Part shown: piece after piece, positions 18,766 to 27,861 of the stretch | Position numbering within the stretch: the stretch's first letter is position 1 | How the letters are laid out: each line of letters begins with the position of its first letter | Assembly: GCA_945860385.1 (NCBI GenBank) | Contig: CAMAQD010000009.1 | Span: forward strand, 62,001 to 126,000 | DNA: 64,000 bases | Source: Flavobacterium psychrophilum | GTDB taxonomy: Bacteria > Bacteroidota > Bacteroidia > Flavobacteriales > Flavobacteriaceae | Direction: 5' to 3' | Program-made: the position numbers and the translations under genes | Notes under the pieces: generated by a model | Seen by the model: the letters and a program-made list of their open reading frames with translations, nothing else | Told to the model about the DNA's origin: nothing | Databases searched by the model: none

Positions 18766-19575
18766 TTACCAACTTCCGCCAGAACCGCCACCAGAGAAGC
18801 CGCCTCCACCAAATCCTCCACCGAAGCCACCTCCGCCTCCGCCAAATCCACCACCTGATGAGCCACCAAAACCACCGCCACCACTATTTCGCCCCAAACT
18901 ACTCAGAAGTATAACATCTAGTAAACTTGGTCCGCCACCAGAATTTCCAGAATTTCCGCCGCCGCCTTTTTTATTTCTCGATGCAAGTACAAGAATGATT
19001 ACAACTATGATTATAATTGGTAAAATTGGAAAATTTTTGTTTTTATTTTGTTTTCTTTCGCCTTTGTATTTGCCTTTGAATACGTCAAAAAGGGCATCGA
19101 CACCTTTGTCTAAACCTTTATAATAACTACCAGCTTTAAATTCTGGAATAATAATATTTCTTGTTATTTCCCCACCTATTCCTGCTGTCAATCGGTCTTC
19201 AAGTCCATATCCTGCTGAAATCCATATTTTTTTTTCGGCTTTAGCCAATAAAATTATTACACCATTGTCATTTTTTTCCGTTCCGCCAATTCCCCACGTC
19301 TGTCCCCATTTTGGAGTTAAAATCCCAATATCTTCACCTTTCAAACTCTCGATTGTAATAACTACAATTTGGGTAGTGGTTGAATCAGAATAGCGAATAA
19401 GTTTTTCTTCTAATTGTGCTTTTTCATCGGCGCTTAAAACATTAGCATAATCATAAACCGAAGTCTGAAAGCTCGGCTTTTCTGGAATATCAAACTGGGC
19501 AAAACTGATTTGTGTAATGAATAAACAAATGAGTAGTTTCAAAAAAATCGATGTATTTTTTTTATTTAAAGTCAT
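18766..19575 (-). CDS. TPM-domain (YgcG-type) membrane protein with Gly-rich tail
   Basis: 269 residues. Signal peptide to about ISFAQF, then a TPM domain (VYDYANVLSADEKAQLEEKL ... VITIESLKGEDIG ... WGIGGTEKNDNGVIILLA). One transmembrane helix follows near 185-203 (FPILPIIIIVVIILVLA), and the last 60 residues are almost only Gly and Ser. TPM proteins are membrane-linked, and some act in photosystem repair or as phosphatases; the bacterial role is unclear. The start overlaps the upstream TPM gene as TAATG. The Gly-rich tail is encoded by GC-rich triplets unlike the surroundings. Confidence 0.85.
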   Translation of the reverse strand: MTLNKKNTSIFLKLLICLFITQISFAQFDIPEKPSFQTSVYDYANVLSADEKAQLEEKLIRYSDSTTTQIVVITIESLKGEDIGILTPKWGQTWGIGGTEKNDNGVIILLAKAEKKIWISAGYGLEDRLTAGIGGEITRNIIIPEFKAGSYYKGLDKGVDALFDVFKGKYKGERKQNKNKNFPILPIIIIVVIILVLASRNKKGGGGNSGNSGGGPSLLDVILLSSLGRNSGGGGFGGSSGGGFGGGGGGFGGGFGGGGFSGGGSGGSW

Positions 19576-20012
19576 TATGCTTTCGATATTTCGTTTGAGA
19601 GTTCATTTGTGTCACCAGCTTTATAAGGAAAATGCTGTTGCAATTGTTCGCCAGCTTTAGTGATGCCGTCGACTAGACCTTGCTTGAAATTTCCGCTTTT
19701 AAATCTAGCTGCCATAACATTTTTTGTGATATCCCAAAAGTCTTCTGGAACTACGCTGTTTATGCCCTTGTCTCCACAAATTACAAACTTATGATCATCA
19801 ACAGCCAGATAAATCAAAACTCCATTCTTGAGTTCGGTGGCATCCATTCCCAATTCGTGAAAAACTTCCGAAGCTCTGTCAAAATGAACTTTGGAAGTTG
19901 TTCTTTCTATATGGACTCGAATCTCGCCAGAAGTTTCTTTTTCAGCCATACGAATAGCTTCAACAATTTCTTGTTCTTCTTCTTTGGTTAAAAAATCTTC
20001 AACTTTTGACAT
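19575..20012 (-). CDS. small TPM-domain protein
   Basis: 145 residues, a soluble TPM domain without signal peptide: EQEIVEAIRMAEKETSGEIR, VHIERT, DATELKNGVLIYLAVDDHKF and ICGDKGINSVVPEDFWD. A LemA-TPM-TPM gene trio is widespread in Bacteroidota and is repeated here in that order, all on the minus strand. It shares one base with the next TPM gene (TAATG), so the two are translationally coupled. Biochemical function unknown. Confidence 0.85.
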   Translation of the reverse strand: MSKVEDFLTKEEEQEIVEAIRMAEKETSGEIRVHIERTTSKVHFDRASEVFHELGMDATELKNGVLIYLAVDDHKFVICGDKGINSVVPEDFWDITKNVMAARFKSGNFKQGLVDGITKAGEQLQQHFPYKAGDTNELSNEISKA

Positions 20013-20028
20013 TTTTCTTATTTTTTAA

Positions 20029-20049
20029 AACCCCTCCTTTGGAGGGGTT
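20029..20049. terminator. GC-rich hairpin between lemA and the TPM genes
   Basis: AACCCCTCC (20029-20037), TTT loop, GGAGGGGTT (20041-20049): a perfect 9-bp stem. On the minus strand it is followed by a short TT-AAAA tail, so it may only attenuate read-through within the operon. The GC content is unusual for the locus. Confidence 0.5.
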
Positions 20050-20057
20050 GGGGAGAA

Positions 20058-20651
20058 TTAGAATTTTACTTCAACAGGTTTTTCTGCACCTTCAACTGAT
20101 TGAAAATAAGCTTTTTCTTTAAATCCAAACATGCCTGCAAATAATGAATTTGGGAACGTTTTGATATGCGTGTTGTATGGTTTAACGGCTTCATTAAAAC
20201 GAGTTCTGGCTGTTAGAATCTGGTTTTCCGTGCTTGCTAGTTCATCTTGTAGTTTCAAGAAATTGGCATTGGCTTTCAATTCAGGATACGCTTCAACAGT
20301 CACCAATAATCGTGATAATGAACTGCTCACGCCACTTTGCGCTTGATTAAATTGTGCTAATTGTTCTGGAGTAATATTAGCTGGATCGACTCTTATTGAA
20401 GTAGCCTTAGCTCTCGCTTCGATTACGGCAGTCAAAGTGCTTTTTTCGAAATCGGCAGCACCTTTCACGGTATTTACCAAGTTGCCAATAAGGTCATTTC
20501 TTCGTTGATAAGCCGTTTGCACGTCACCCCAACTTTGCTCCACAGTTTGACTTAAAGTCACCGCAGTATTATTAATTCCTTTAACCCAGCTGTAAATTCC
20601 AATTACAAACACAGCTACAATAATCCAAGGTAAAAATTTTTTAAAATCCAT
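20058..20651 (-). CDS. lemA: LemA family protein
   Basis: 197 residues. One N-terminal transmembrane helix (IIVAVFVIGIYSWVKGI), then the helical LemA domain: VEQSWGDVQTAYQRRNDLI, NLVNTVKGAADFEKSTLTAV and AYPELKANANFLKLQDELAS. LemA proteins are exported or membrane-anchored; their function is poorly known. It heads the LemA-TPM-TPM set. Its first nine residues and about 30 bases of leader are nearly identical to those of the upstream GldL-like gene (see repeat 20624-20679). Confidence 0.92.
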   Translation of the reverse strand: MDFKKFLPWIIVAVFVIGIYSWVKGINNTAVTLSQTVEQSWGDVQTAYQRRNDLIGNLVNTVKGAADFEKSTLTAVIEARAKATSIRVDPANITPEQLAQFNQAQSGVSSSLSRLLVTVEAYPELKANANFLKLQDELASTENQILTARTRFNEAVKPYNTHIKTFPNSLFAGMFGFKEKAYFQSVEGAEKPVEVKF

Positions 20652-20679
20652 TTTTGTTTAATTTAAAGTTTAGTATTTA
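20624..20679. repeat. duplicated leader and start region, copy A (lemA)
   Basis: Matches 20956-21011 at 52 of 56 positions. It covers the leader, the ATG and the codons for MDFKKFLPW. Confidence 0.75.
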
Positions 20680-20704
20680 TTTTTGTTTTTTTGTAATATT
20701 TATT

Positions 20705-20983
20705 CTAAATAATTTTTTTTCTGTATTCTAAAACATATAATAATCCGGTAAACATTCCGAAGAATAGAAAACCCATAATCCAAATAAATTTTTCTGTTCC
20801 TTCTATTTTTTTCGACTTCAATATTTCATTTACCGAAGCCACAATAAAAACAACCAACGCAATAAGACCAATTGTCAAAAAAATATTTGCAAAAGGCAGG
20901 TGCATTATTTTAAATAAAGCTCCAAGAATTGTTACTATAAAAGAAATAAAAAAACTCCAAGGTAAAAACTTTTTAAAATCCAT
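20705..20983 (-). CDS. small GldL-like membrane protein
   Basis: 92 residues with three hydrophobic helices: FISFIVTILGALFKIMHLPF, ANIFLTIGLIALVVFIVASV and FIWIMGFLFFGMFTGLLYVL. The GALFKIMHLP segment resembles the GALFKIxHWP helix turn of GldL, the gliding and T9SS motor protein, but the large cytoplasmic part of GldL is absent. It may be a stand-alone paralog of that helix pair. It begins MDFKKFLPW like LemA, and the leaders of both are near-duplicates. Part of a minus-strand run from M23 to TPM. Confidence 0.7.
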   Translation of the reverse strand: MDFKKFLPWSFFISFIVTILGALFKIMHLPFANIFLTIGLIALVVFIVASVNEILKSKKIEGTEKFIWIMGFLFFGMFTGLLYVLEYRKKII

Positions 20984-21011
20984 TTTTGCTTTATTTAAAG
21001 TTCAGTATTTA
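20956..21011. repeat. duplicated leader and start region, copy B (GldL-like gene)
   Basis: Partner of 20624-20679 with four mismatches in 56 bases. The similarity stops right after the ninth codon. Confidence 0.75.
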
Positions 21012-21022
21012 GTTTTAATTTT

Positions 21023-21064
21023 TAAAATCTACAATCAAAAATCTACAATCAAAAATCTACAATT
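21023..21064. repeat. three tandem copies of a 14-bp unit
   Basis: The unit AAAAATCTACAATC occurs at 21023-21036 (first base T), 21037-21050 and 21051-21064 (last base T). The third copy contains the TAG stop of the MerR gene. Confidence 0.85.
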
Positions 21065-21389
21065 CACTCTTAATATTCATCAATTGTACTTTTATGCTTT
21101 CCAGTTTGCTAATGATGTCAAATTTATCCAAAGTTTTCTTTTGTCCCTCTTTCAAATGGGTTCTGGCACCTTCGAGCGTGAAACCTCTTTCTTTAACCAA
21201 ATGATAAATCAATTGAAGATTTTTCACATCTTCGGGCGTAAACATTCGGTTGCCTTTAGCGTTTTTCTTAGGTTTGAGAATGTCAAATTCACTGTCCCAA
21301 AAGCGAATAAGCGATGCATTCACGTCAAAAGCCTTGGCTACTTCGCCAATGCTGTAATATCTTTTGTCAGGTTGTAATTCTATATGCAT
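21057..21389 (-). CDS. MerR family transcriptional regulator
   Basis: 110 residues: only a MerR winged helix (YSIGEVAKAFDVNASLIRFW, RMFTPEDVKNLQLIYHLVKE) and a short dimerisation helix, with no effector domain. Such short MerR proteins are common next to M23 peptidases in Bacteroidota. It overlaps the upstream M23 gene by one base (TGATG), so translation is coupled. Effector unknown; its only Cys-free, short C-terminus argues against metal sensing. Confidence 0.88.
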   Translation of the reverse strand: MHIELQPDKRYYSIGEVAKAFDVNASLIRFWDSEFDILKPKKNAKGNRMFTPEDVKNLQLIYHLVKERGFTLEGARTHLKEGQKKTLDKFDIISKLESIKVQLMNIKSEL

Positions 21390-22366
21390 CAGTCAAATGA
21401 TTGGTTTTCTTGATTAGCTAATTGTGCAATGGCAACATATTCTACCGCCGAAATATTTCCGTAATAAAAATTCAATGGATTCACGACTTTACCATTTTTA
21501 TGCACTTCATAATGCAAATGTGGCCCTTCCGATCTTCCCGTACTTCCCACATAACCTATTATATCGCCGCGTTTAATGCGTTGTCCCGATCTGCATTTGT
21601 ATCGGCTAAGATGCGCATATAAAGTTTCATATCCAAAACCGTGTCGAATTACAATATGATTTCCAAATCCCGAAGCCGTATTATCAGCTCTTTCCACAAC
21701 TCCATCACCAGTGGCATAAATTGGTGTTCCTGTTTTGGCGGTAAAATCCATTCCTTCGTGCATTTTTCTCGCCTTGGTAAAAGGATCCGTTCGATACCCA
21801 AAACCCGAAACCATACTTTTCAAATTCTCATTCCTCACAGGCTGAATTGCTGGAATCGCCGCCAATAATTTATCTTTTGCTTTCGCCATTTTCAAAATGT
21901 CATCCAATGATTTCGACTGAATAGCTAATTCTTTTCGGAGCACATCAATCCTTTTTGTCGTGTTGGTAACCAATTGCGAATTATCATATCCTTCTAAATC
22001 CTTGTAGCGATCGACTTCTTTAAAACCCGCTTTCCGTTCCTCTTCCGGAATGGGCGACGCGTTAAAATACACTCTGTACAAATTGTTGTCCCGATCTTCA
22101 ATGAACTTAATTACATCTTCTACTTCGTCCATTTTTTTGTTCAAAATGGCATAACTCAATTTCAAATTCTCGATTTCGCGAGCTTGTTTTTTATTTTTTG
22201 GAGTTTCAAAATAAGGTGTATTCAATAAAACAATGAAACTTAAAATGCCAAACAATGCCGAAGCCATTAAAAACAACAAAACAACTCCAATTTTCTTTCT
22301 GGTTTTGGTTATTATTTTTCTATAGGCTAGATTTTCGGAATCGTAATAATATTTTACTTTCGCCAT
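21389..22366 (-). CDS. M23 family metallopeptidase (LytM-type)
   Basis: 325 residues. A cytoplasmic stretch of about 30 residues precedes a single membrane anchor (VVLLFLMASALFGILSFIVL). A coiled-coil region of about 60-170 follows, then an M23 domain. The zinc ligands are visible: HEGMD (His and Asp), and HLHYEV in SEGPHLHYEV. Its likely role is cleaving peptidoglycan cross-links or activating other hydrolases at the cell surface. A -7 box in the minus direction lies at 22412-22419. The downstream MerR gene overlaps by one base. Confidence 0.92.
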   Translation of the reverse strand: MAKVKYYYDSENLAYRKIITKTRKKIGVVLLFLMASALFGILSFIVLLNTPYFETPKNKKQAREIENLKLSYAILNKKMDEVEDVIKFIEDRDNNLYRVYFNASPIPEEERKAGFKEVDRYKDLEGYDNSQLVTNTTKRIDVLRKELAIQSKSLDDILKMAKAKDKLLAAIPAIQPVRNENLKSMVSGFGYRTDPFTKARKMHEGMDFTAKTGTPIYATGDGVVERADNTASGFGNHIVIRHGFGYETLYAHLSRYKCRSGQRIKRGDIIGYVGSTGRSEGPHLHYEVHKNGKVVNPLNFYYGNISAVEYVAIAQLANQENQSFD

Positions 22367-22380
22367 ATTTTAAAATACCC

Positions 22381-22388
22381 TATTTTTG
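22381..22388 (+). promoter_or_regulatory. candidate alaS -7 box
   Basis: TATTTTTG. It would give a 168-nt leader containing the long inverted repeat 22496-22525. Confidence 0.35.
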
Positions 22389-22411
22389 CACATCGAAAAA
22401 GGTTAGTCGAA

Positions 22412-22419
22412 CAAATTTA
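22412..22419 (-). promoter_or_regulatory. candidate M23 peptidase -7 box
   Basis: The minus strand reads TAAATTTG (TAnnTTTG), start near 22406, 40 nt before the ATG. It faces the alaS box, so the two promoters overlap. Confidence 0.4.
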
Positions 22420-22495
22420 ATAAATGTTTCATTTCTCACACCCTTTTTTCGATAATAAATATTTTAATGTGCCTTTTCTAGCTATTCGTTTCAAT

Positions 22496-22525
22496 CTTTT
22501 CTTTTTTGCCAGCAAAAAAGAAAAG
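22496..22525. repeat. 14-bp perfect inverted repeat in the alaS leader
   Basis: CTTTTCTTTTTTGC, two-base gap CA, GCAAAAAAGAAAAG. Ends 36 bp before the alaS ATG. No T-tract follows, so it is not a standard terminator. Confidence 0.7.
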
Positions 22526-22561
22526 GATTTTCACTTCTATCTGGGGCAAAAAATAACACAA

Positions 22562-25192
22562 ATGAAATCACAAGACGTACGCAAACAATTTCTGGATTTT
22601 TTCGAAAGCAAAGGACACTTAATCGTTCCTTCAGCGCCAATAGTTCTCAAAAACGACCCAACCCTGATGTTCAACAACTCAGGAATGGCACAGTTTAAAG
22701 AATATTTTTTGGGTAACGCCACACCGAAAAGCAAAAGAATTGCCGATACGCAAAAATGTCTTCGCGTTTCAGGAAAACACAACGATTTAGAGGAAGTAGG
22801 AATTGATACTTATCACCACACAATGTTCGAAATGCTGGGCAACTGGTCTTTTGGAGATTATTTCAAGAAAGAAGCCATCAACTGGGCTTGGGAATTGTTG
22901 ACCGAAGTCTATAAAATACCAAAAGACATTCTGTACGTTTCTGTTTTTGAAGGAAATGCCCAAGAAAACGTTCCTTTCGACCAAGAAGCGTATGATATTT
23001 GGAAAACCTTAATCGATGAAGACCGCATTATTCTTGGAAATAAAAAAGACAATTTTTGGGAAATGGGCGATCAAGGACCTTGCGGGCCGTGTTCTGAAAT
23101 TCATGTTGACATTCGTTCTGCCGAAGAAAAAGGGTTGGTTTCAGGAAAATCATTGGTAAATAACGACCATCCACACGTTGTCGAGATTTGGAACAACGTT
23201 TTTATGGAATTCAACCGTAAAGCCGATGGTTCATTAGAAAAATTACCTGCAAAACACGTCGATACCGGAATGGGATTCGAAAGACTTTGTATGGTTTTGC
23301 AGGGTGTTCAGTCGAACTATGATACGGATGTTTTTACTCCATTAATTCGAGAAATAGAATTAATTACTGGCGCAAAATATACCATCAAAGCTTCCAACGA
23401 AGAAGAAGATAAAGTAAATATTGCCATTCGTGTTATTGCCGATCACGTTCGCGCCGTGGCTTTCTCCATTGCCGATGGTCAATTGCCGTCAAATACGGGA
23501 GCTGGTTATGTCATTCGTAGAATTTTGCGTCGTGCTATCAGATACGGCTTTACCTTTTTAAATACAAAAGAACCGTTTATTTTTAAATTGGTCGAAACTT
23601 TGAGCGCACAAATGGGAGGTTCTTTCCCGGAAATAAAATCACAAAAAACACTTTGTACTAATGTAATTCGTGAGGAAGAAAATTCTTTTTTGAGAACACT
23701 AGATCAAGGTTTGGTTTTATTGGAAAACATTATTACCAATTCAAAAGACACTGTTATTTCTGGGAAAAAAGCTTTCGAATTGTTTGATACTTATGGTTTC
23801 CCAATTGATTTAACAGCTTTGATTCTTTCTGAAAAAGGATTAAGTCTAGACGAAGCAGCTTTCGAATCGGAACTACAAAAACAAAAAGAGCGTTCTCGTG
23901 CAGCTTCCAAAGTAAAAGCTGGTGATTGGAACATTTTGTCTGATGACGAAGAGCAGGAATTTATTGGTTACGATTACACCGAAGCAAGAGTTAAAATCAC
24001 CCGATATAGAAAAGTAGAAAGTGTAAAAGACGGAGAAATTTACCAATTGGTTTTCAATATGACGCCATTTTATCCTGAAGGTGGAGGACAAGTGGGAGAT
24101 GTAGGAGTTCTAGAATCTGCTAATGGCGATGTGATTTATATTGTTGACACTAAAAAAGAAAACAACCAGATAATTCATTTTACAAAAGAATTGCCGGCTA
24201 ATTTAACTGAAATTTTCAAAGTAATTGTTGGGCCTGATTTAAGACGCAAATCGGCTGCAAATCACTCGGCTACTCACTTGATGCACCAAGCTTTAAGAAG
24301 TATTTTGGGAACACACGTCGAGCAAAAAGGATCTTTGGTTAATGCTAAAAATTTACGCTTCGATTTCTCACATTTCTCTAAAATGACAGACGATGAATTG
24401 ATTCAAGTGGAAGATTTTGTGAATGCTCGAATTCAAGAGCAATTGCCTTTGATTGAAAGAAGAAGCATTCCAATTCAACAAGCTTTAGAAGAAGGTGCGA
24501 TGGCATTGTTTGGAGAAAAATATGGCGATACCGTTCGTGCTATTAAGTTTGGAGAAAGTATGGAGCTTTGCGGTGGAATTCACGTAAAAAACACTGCTGA
24601 AATTTGGCATTTCAAGATTATTTCAGAAGGTGCAGTTGCAGCAGGAATTCGTCGTATCGAAGCCATTACCAGTGATGCGGTAAAGTCTTATTTTGAAACT
24701 CAGGAAAACACTTTGAACGAGGTTAAAACAGTTTTAAAAAATCCACAAGATGTTATCAAAGCAGTTCATTCGTTGCAAGATGAAAATGTGAAATTGAAAA
24801 AGCAATTGGAAGTTTTATTGAAAGATAAAGCCAAAAATATGAAAGATGAATTAGCACTAGAGTTACAACAAATAAATGGAATTCAATTTCTCGCCAAACA
24901 AGTGGATTTGAGTCCGGAAGGAGCGAAAGATTTGGCTTATGAATTGGGAACTTTAGGCAAAAATATTTTCTTGGTTTTGGCTACAGCCGAAGAGGGAAAA
25001 CCAATGTTGAGCTGTTATATTTCTAAAGAATTGGTTGCCGAAAAGAACCTAAATGCAGGAGCTGTGGTTCGTGAATTAGGGAAATATATCCAAGGTGGAG
25101 GTGGAGGTCAGCCATTTTTTGCCACAGCTGGGGGCAAAAAAGTAGAAGGAATTCAGGAGGCTTTGGAGAAAGCAATTGCGTTTTTGAAGTAA
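22562..25192 (+). CDS. alaS: alanine--tRNA ligase
   Basis: 876 residues from the ATG at 22562. The longer frame from 22424 adds 46 residues of unrelated hydrophobic sequence covering the leader hairpin, and is rejected. The enzyme charges tRNA-Ala with alanine and edits mischarged Ser and Gly. The class II catalytic core begins [19 protein letters not shown]. The editing-site metal ligands are HSATH and CGGIHV. The C-terminal DHHA1-like domain ends with [19 protein letters not shown]. It has a strong bidirectional terminator 25 bp downstream. Confidence 0.98.
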   Translation: MKSQDVRKQFLDFFESKGHLIVPSAPIVLKNDPTLMFNNSGMAQFKEYFLGNATPKSKRIADTQKCLRVSGKHNDLEEVGIDTYHHTMFEMLGNWSFGDYFKKEAINWAWELLTEVYKIPKDILYVSVFEGNAQENVPFDQEAYDIWKTLIDEDRIILGNKKDNFWEMGDQGPCGPCSEIHVDIRSAEEKGLVSGKSLVNNDHPHVVEIWNNVFMEFNRKADGSLEKLPAKHVDTGMGFERLCMVLQGVQSNYDTDVFTPLIREIELITGAKYTIKASNEEEDKVNIAIRVIADHVRAVAFSIADGQLPSNTGAGYVIRRILRRAIRYGFTFLNTKEPFIFKLVETLSAQMGGSFPEIKSQKTLCTNVIREEENSFLRTLDQGLVLLENIITNSKDTVISGKKAFELFDTYGFPIDLTALILSEKGLSLDEAAFESELQKQKERSRAASKVKAGDWNILSDDEEQEFIGYDYTEARVKITRYRKVESVKDGEIYQLVFNMTPFYPEGGGQVGDVGVLESANGDVIYIVDTKKENNQIIHFTKELPANLTEIFKVIVGPDLRRKSAANHSATHLMHQALRSILGTHVEQKGSLVNAKNLRFDFSHFSKMTDDELIQVEDFVNARIQEQLPLIERRSIPIQQALEEGAMALFGEKYGDTVRAIKFGESMELCGGIHVKNTAEIWHFKIISEGAVAAGIRRIEAITSDAVKSYFETQENTLNEVKTVLKNPQDVIKAVHSLQDENVKLKKQLEVLLKDKAKNMKDELALELQQINGIQFLAKQVDLSPEGAKDLAYELGTLGKNIFLVLATAEEGKPMLSCYISKELVAEKNLNAGAVVRELGKYIQGGGGGQPFFATAGGKKVEGIQEALEKAIAFLK

Positions 25193-25216
25193 GTATTACA
25201 GTAAGTATAGATAACG

Positions 25217-25249
25217 AAAAAGGGTTTGATAAAATCAAACCCTTTTTTT
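25217..25249. terminator. bidirectional terminator after alaS
   Basis: GGGTTTGAT/ATCAAACCC with a three-base AAA loop, extended by AAAAA/TTTTT. It serves alaS and the convergent gene at 25269. Confidence 0.85.
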
Positions 25250-25268
25250 ATGGAATATTAAGCCGTTA

Positions 25269-25673
25269 CTATTTTGTTTGAGCTGCCGCTTCCCTTTGCG
25301 CTTTTTGAGCACTTTTGAAGGCTTTGAATTTATCCTGCCCTATTTTTTCTCTTAATTTATTGTCCTCTGCTGTAATAAATTCTTTTGCTTTAGCTTTTTT
25401 GTCTTCATCGCTTAGTGAAGCATCTGCTTTTAAGGTTTTGCCATATTCACTTCGTGCTGCTGAACTTGTACGAATTAGTTGTTGTTCCTCGGTTGTGAGT
25501 CCAGCTGCTTTAAACGCCTCTTGTAAATTAGCTTCTTTCTTAGCTTTGGCTGCTTCTTTCTCTTGTTTAGACATTACTTTTTCTTGTGGTGCTTTGTCCA
25601 CAGTATTTTCTTGTGCTTGCGCTGCTGTAAATGATAGGCAGAAAGCAAATAATGTTGCAAATAAATGTTTCAT
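25269..25673 (-). CDS. small secreted helical protein, Ala/Lys-rich
   Basis: 134 residues. Signal peptide MKHLFATLFAFCLSFTAAQAQ, then a very Lys/Ala/Glu-rich helical region. Two LTxEEQ-like elements (GLTTEEQQLIRTS and LSDEDKKAKAKEF) recall the periplasmic LTxxQ helix-hook proteins, but without the canonical motif. No family assigned. A matching TATATTTG box on the minus strand lies at 25723-25730, about 50 bp upstream. Convergent with alaS. Confidence 0.7.
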   Translation of the reverse strand: MKHLFATLFAFCLSFTAAQAQENTVDKAPQEKVMSKQEKEAAKAKKEANLQEAFKAAGLTTEEQQLIRTSSAARSEYGKTLKADASLSDEDKKAKAKEFITAEDNKLREKIGQDKFKAFKSAQKAQREAAAQTK

Positions 25674-26015
25674 TTTGAGTTTGATAATTGGTTAATGCTA
25701 TTACTTTTAGTATAACGTAAAACAAATATAAAAAAAATATTGATGCATTTTCCTTATTTCAAATTAAATCAAGATTGTTAATTTTGAATACGTTATAGAA
25801 TTTATAGGCCAAGTTAAAGCTTTGTTTTATAATCAGTATCTCCTATTTTCAGGAAGTTGGAAACTAAATAAACGAGAACACACTTTAAATAGTAGTTCAT
25901 CCGAAATATTGGGTTTGTAACGGCTAAAATTGCCATTTTTAATTTTTTGGGTTTGATTTGCAGTGTATTATAAGTCATAATTTTTGTGATAAGTCAAATA
26001 TGAATTAATTTTTTT
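25674..26015. other. 342-bp intergenic region
   Basis: It holds the minus-strand -7 box (25723-25730). Around 25835-25920 there is a short frame reading SGSWKLNKREHTLNSSSS before a stop, which might be a gene remnant but is too short to classify. No RNA gene seen. Confidence 0.4.
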
Positions 26016-26810
26016 ATGAAAAAAACAAAAGAAATAATAGGGATTCTGATTGTGGTTTTATTCACTCTTTGTTCTTGTACAAATGAAACTGTCGAAATTA
26101 TTCAGCCACAGTTATTGAAAAAGATTGTTGAGGTTTCTGTTGATGGATCTTCCACTATTACGACTTTAAATTATTCTGGAAATAAATTACAAAATATCGA
26201 CAAGCCGGATGCTTTTTTAGAGTTTTATTATACTGGAAATGAAATTACAAAAATTATTGAATTTAATAAAGCTTCAAAACTCACAAACACTTTGCAGTAT
26301 TTTTATATTGAAGATAAATTAGTTAAAATCACATCTTCTGATAATTATGTGTTAAATTATATTCATAATAACGACAATACAGTTTCTTATGAAAAAGTAA
26401 CTAAAGATGCTCAAAATAATGATGTTAAAATTCATCACGGAACTTTATATTTCAAAAACGATAATCTTATCAAGGATGAGCAAGTCTTAGACAATGTTGA
26501 GACAAACATTTTGTCTAAAAAAAGTTTAAACATTGTTTATGATAACAAAAAAAATGCATTGTATAATATTCTGGGATTTAGTAAATTACTAGATTTTTCA
26601 AGGTCTATTTCCACAAACAACCCTATCAATTGTTCGGAAACCTCATATATAAAATTCGTTGAAGAAGATCGTATAATTTCTGCAGTTAAATTGGATAAAA
26701 GTATTTCTACTTACGATAATTTAGGTTATCCTTTAGAAATTGTTTCTGAGAACAATATTTTTGGTGTGTATGATGCTAAACATTTAAAATCACAATTATT
26801 CTACAATTAA
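26016..26810 (+). CDS. lipoprotein of unknown function
   Basis: 264 residues. Lipobox at TLCSCT, so it is lipidated after signal peptidase II cleavage. The rest is beta-rich with repeating short strands (TLNYSGNKLQNI, LEFYYTGNEITKI, TNTLQYFYIEDKLVKI). These resemble YD/RHS-like hairpins seen in many Bacteroidota lipoproteins. Codon use and AT content match the neighbours. GSCFA follows 23 bp later and could be co-transcribed. Confidence 0.75.
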   Translation: MKKTKEIIGILIVVLFTLCSCTNETVEIIQPQLLKKIVEVSVDGSSTITTLNYSGNKLQNIDKPDAFLEFYYTGNEITKIIEFNKASKLTNTLQYFYIEDKLVKITSSDNYVLNYIHNNDNTVSYEKVTKDAQNNDVKIHHGTLYFKNDNLIKDEQVLDNVETNILSKKSLNIVYDNKKNALYNILGFSKLLDFSRSISTNNPINCSETSYIKFVEEDRIISAVKLDKSISTYDNLGYPLEIVSENNIFGVYDAKHLKSQLFYN

Positions 26811-26833
26811 TTTTATCTTTGAAAAAAGATTAA

Positions 26834-27781
26834 ATGCAATTTAGAACCAAAATTCCAACTCTTAAGAGCAACAATCCATTAGATTACAATTCTAAAATTG
26901 TGTCTTTAGGCTCTTGTTTTGCTGTAAATATGTCAGAGAAGCTGGATTATTTCAAGTTCGAAAACATCTGCAATCCTTTTGGAATTTTATTTCATCCACT
27001 CGCAATCGAAAAATTGATTGATTTCGCTGTTTCTGAAAAACAATTTAGCGAAAAAGATGTTTTTTTTCACAACGAACGTTGGCATTGTTTTGATGCTCAT
27101 TCGGATTTAAGCAATTCCAACAAGGAAGAATTAATTGCCAATTTGAATACCATCGTAGTAGAAACAAAATTAAAACTGCAAGCTGCTTCTCATATCATTA
27201 TTACCTATGGAACTTCTTGGGTTTATCGTAATTTAGAAAGCAACACTATCGTTGCGAATTGTCATAAAGTGCCTCAAGCAGCATTTTCAAAAGAAATTTT
27301 ATCGGTTGCAACTATCGAAAAATCGATGCGAAATACTTTGGATTTAATCCAAAAAATCAATCCCAACGTCAATTTTATTTTCACCATTTCGCCCGTTCGT
27401 CATCTCAAAGACGGTTTTGTAGAAAATCAATTGAGTAAAGCACATTTAATTTCAGCTTTACATTCTTCTAACTTCCAACTTCCAACTTTAAGCTATTTTC
27501 CTAGCTACGAAATAATGATGGACGAACTTCGCGACTATCGTTTTTATGCCGAAGATATGATTCATCCAAATCAGATAGCTATAGATTATATTTGGCAACG
27601 ATTTTCCGAGACTTCTATTTCCGAAGAAAGTCATTCGATTATGAAAGAAGTCGAAGCTATTCAAAAAGGATTGCAACACCGCCCCTTTAATTCCAATTCC
27701 GAAAGTCACCAGCAATTTTTATCGAAACTCCGCGATAAAATGGTGAAACTTCAAAAACAGTTTCCTCAAATTCAGTTTTAA
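26834..27781 (+). CDS. GSCFA domain protein
   Basis: 315 residues. The defining motif is in VSLGSCFAVNMSEKL near residue 25, followed by NICNPFGILFHP. Later blocks are HIIITYGTSWVYR, FIFTISPVRHLKDG and DDMIHPN-like YAEDMIHPNQIAIDYIW. GSCFA proteins resemble SGNH/GDSL hydrolases: Ser in GSCFA, and Asp-x-x-His in DMIHP as the likely catalytic set. Substrate unknown; an acyl- or acetyl-ester hydrolase role is inferred from the fold. No signal peptide. Confidence 0.9.
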   Translation: MQFRTKIPTLKSNNPLDYNSKIVSLGSCFAVNMSEKLDYFKFENICNPFGILFHPLAIEKLIDFAVSEKQFSEKDVFFHNERWHCFDAHSDLSNSNKEELIANLNTIVVETKLKLQAASHIIITYGTSWVYRNLESNTIVANCHKVPQAAFSKEILSVATIEKSMRNTLDLIQKINPNVNFIFTISPVRHLKDGFVENQLSKAHLISALHSSNFQLPTLSYFPSYEIMMDELRDYRFYAEDMIHPNQIAIDYIWQRFSETSISEESHSIMKEVEAIQKGLQHRPFNSNSESHQQFLSKLRDKMVKLQKQFPQIQF

Positions 27782-27861
27782 AAAATACGTATTTCTTCGT
27801 ATTGTTCCTGTTTCATATTTGATGCAGATTTGTAAAGTACTAACCAACAAATCAAATCATT

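Noticed and set aside
22424..22561. N-terminal extension of alaS by 46 residues
   Set aside because: Hydrophobic sequence unlike AlaRS, encoded over the leader hairpin; the ATG at 22562 begins the conserved [10 protein letters not shown].
27784..27803. AATACG/CGTATT hairpin after GSCFA as a terminator
   Set aside because: Six-bp AT-rich stem without a T-run; too weak to call.
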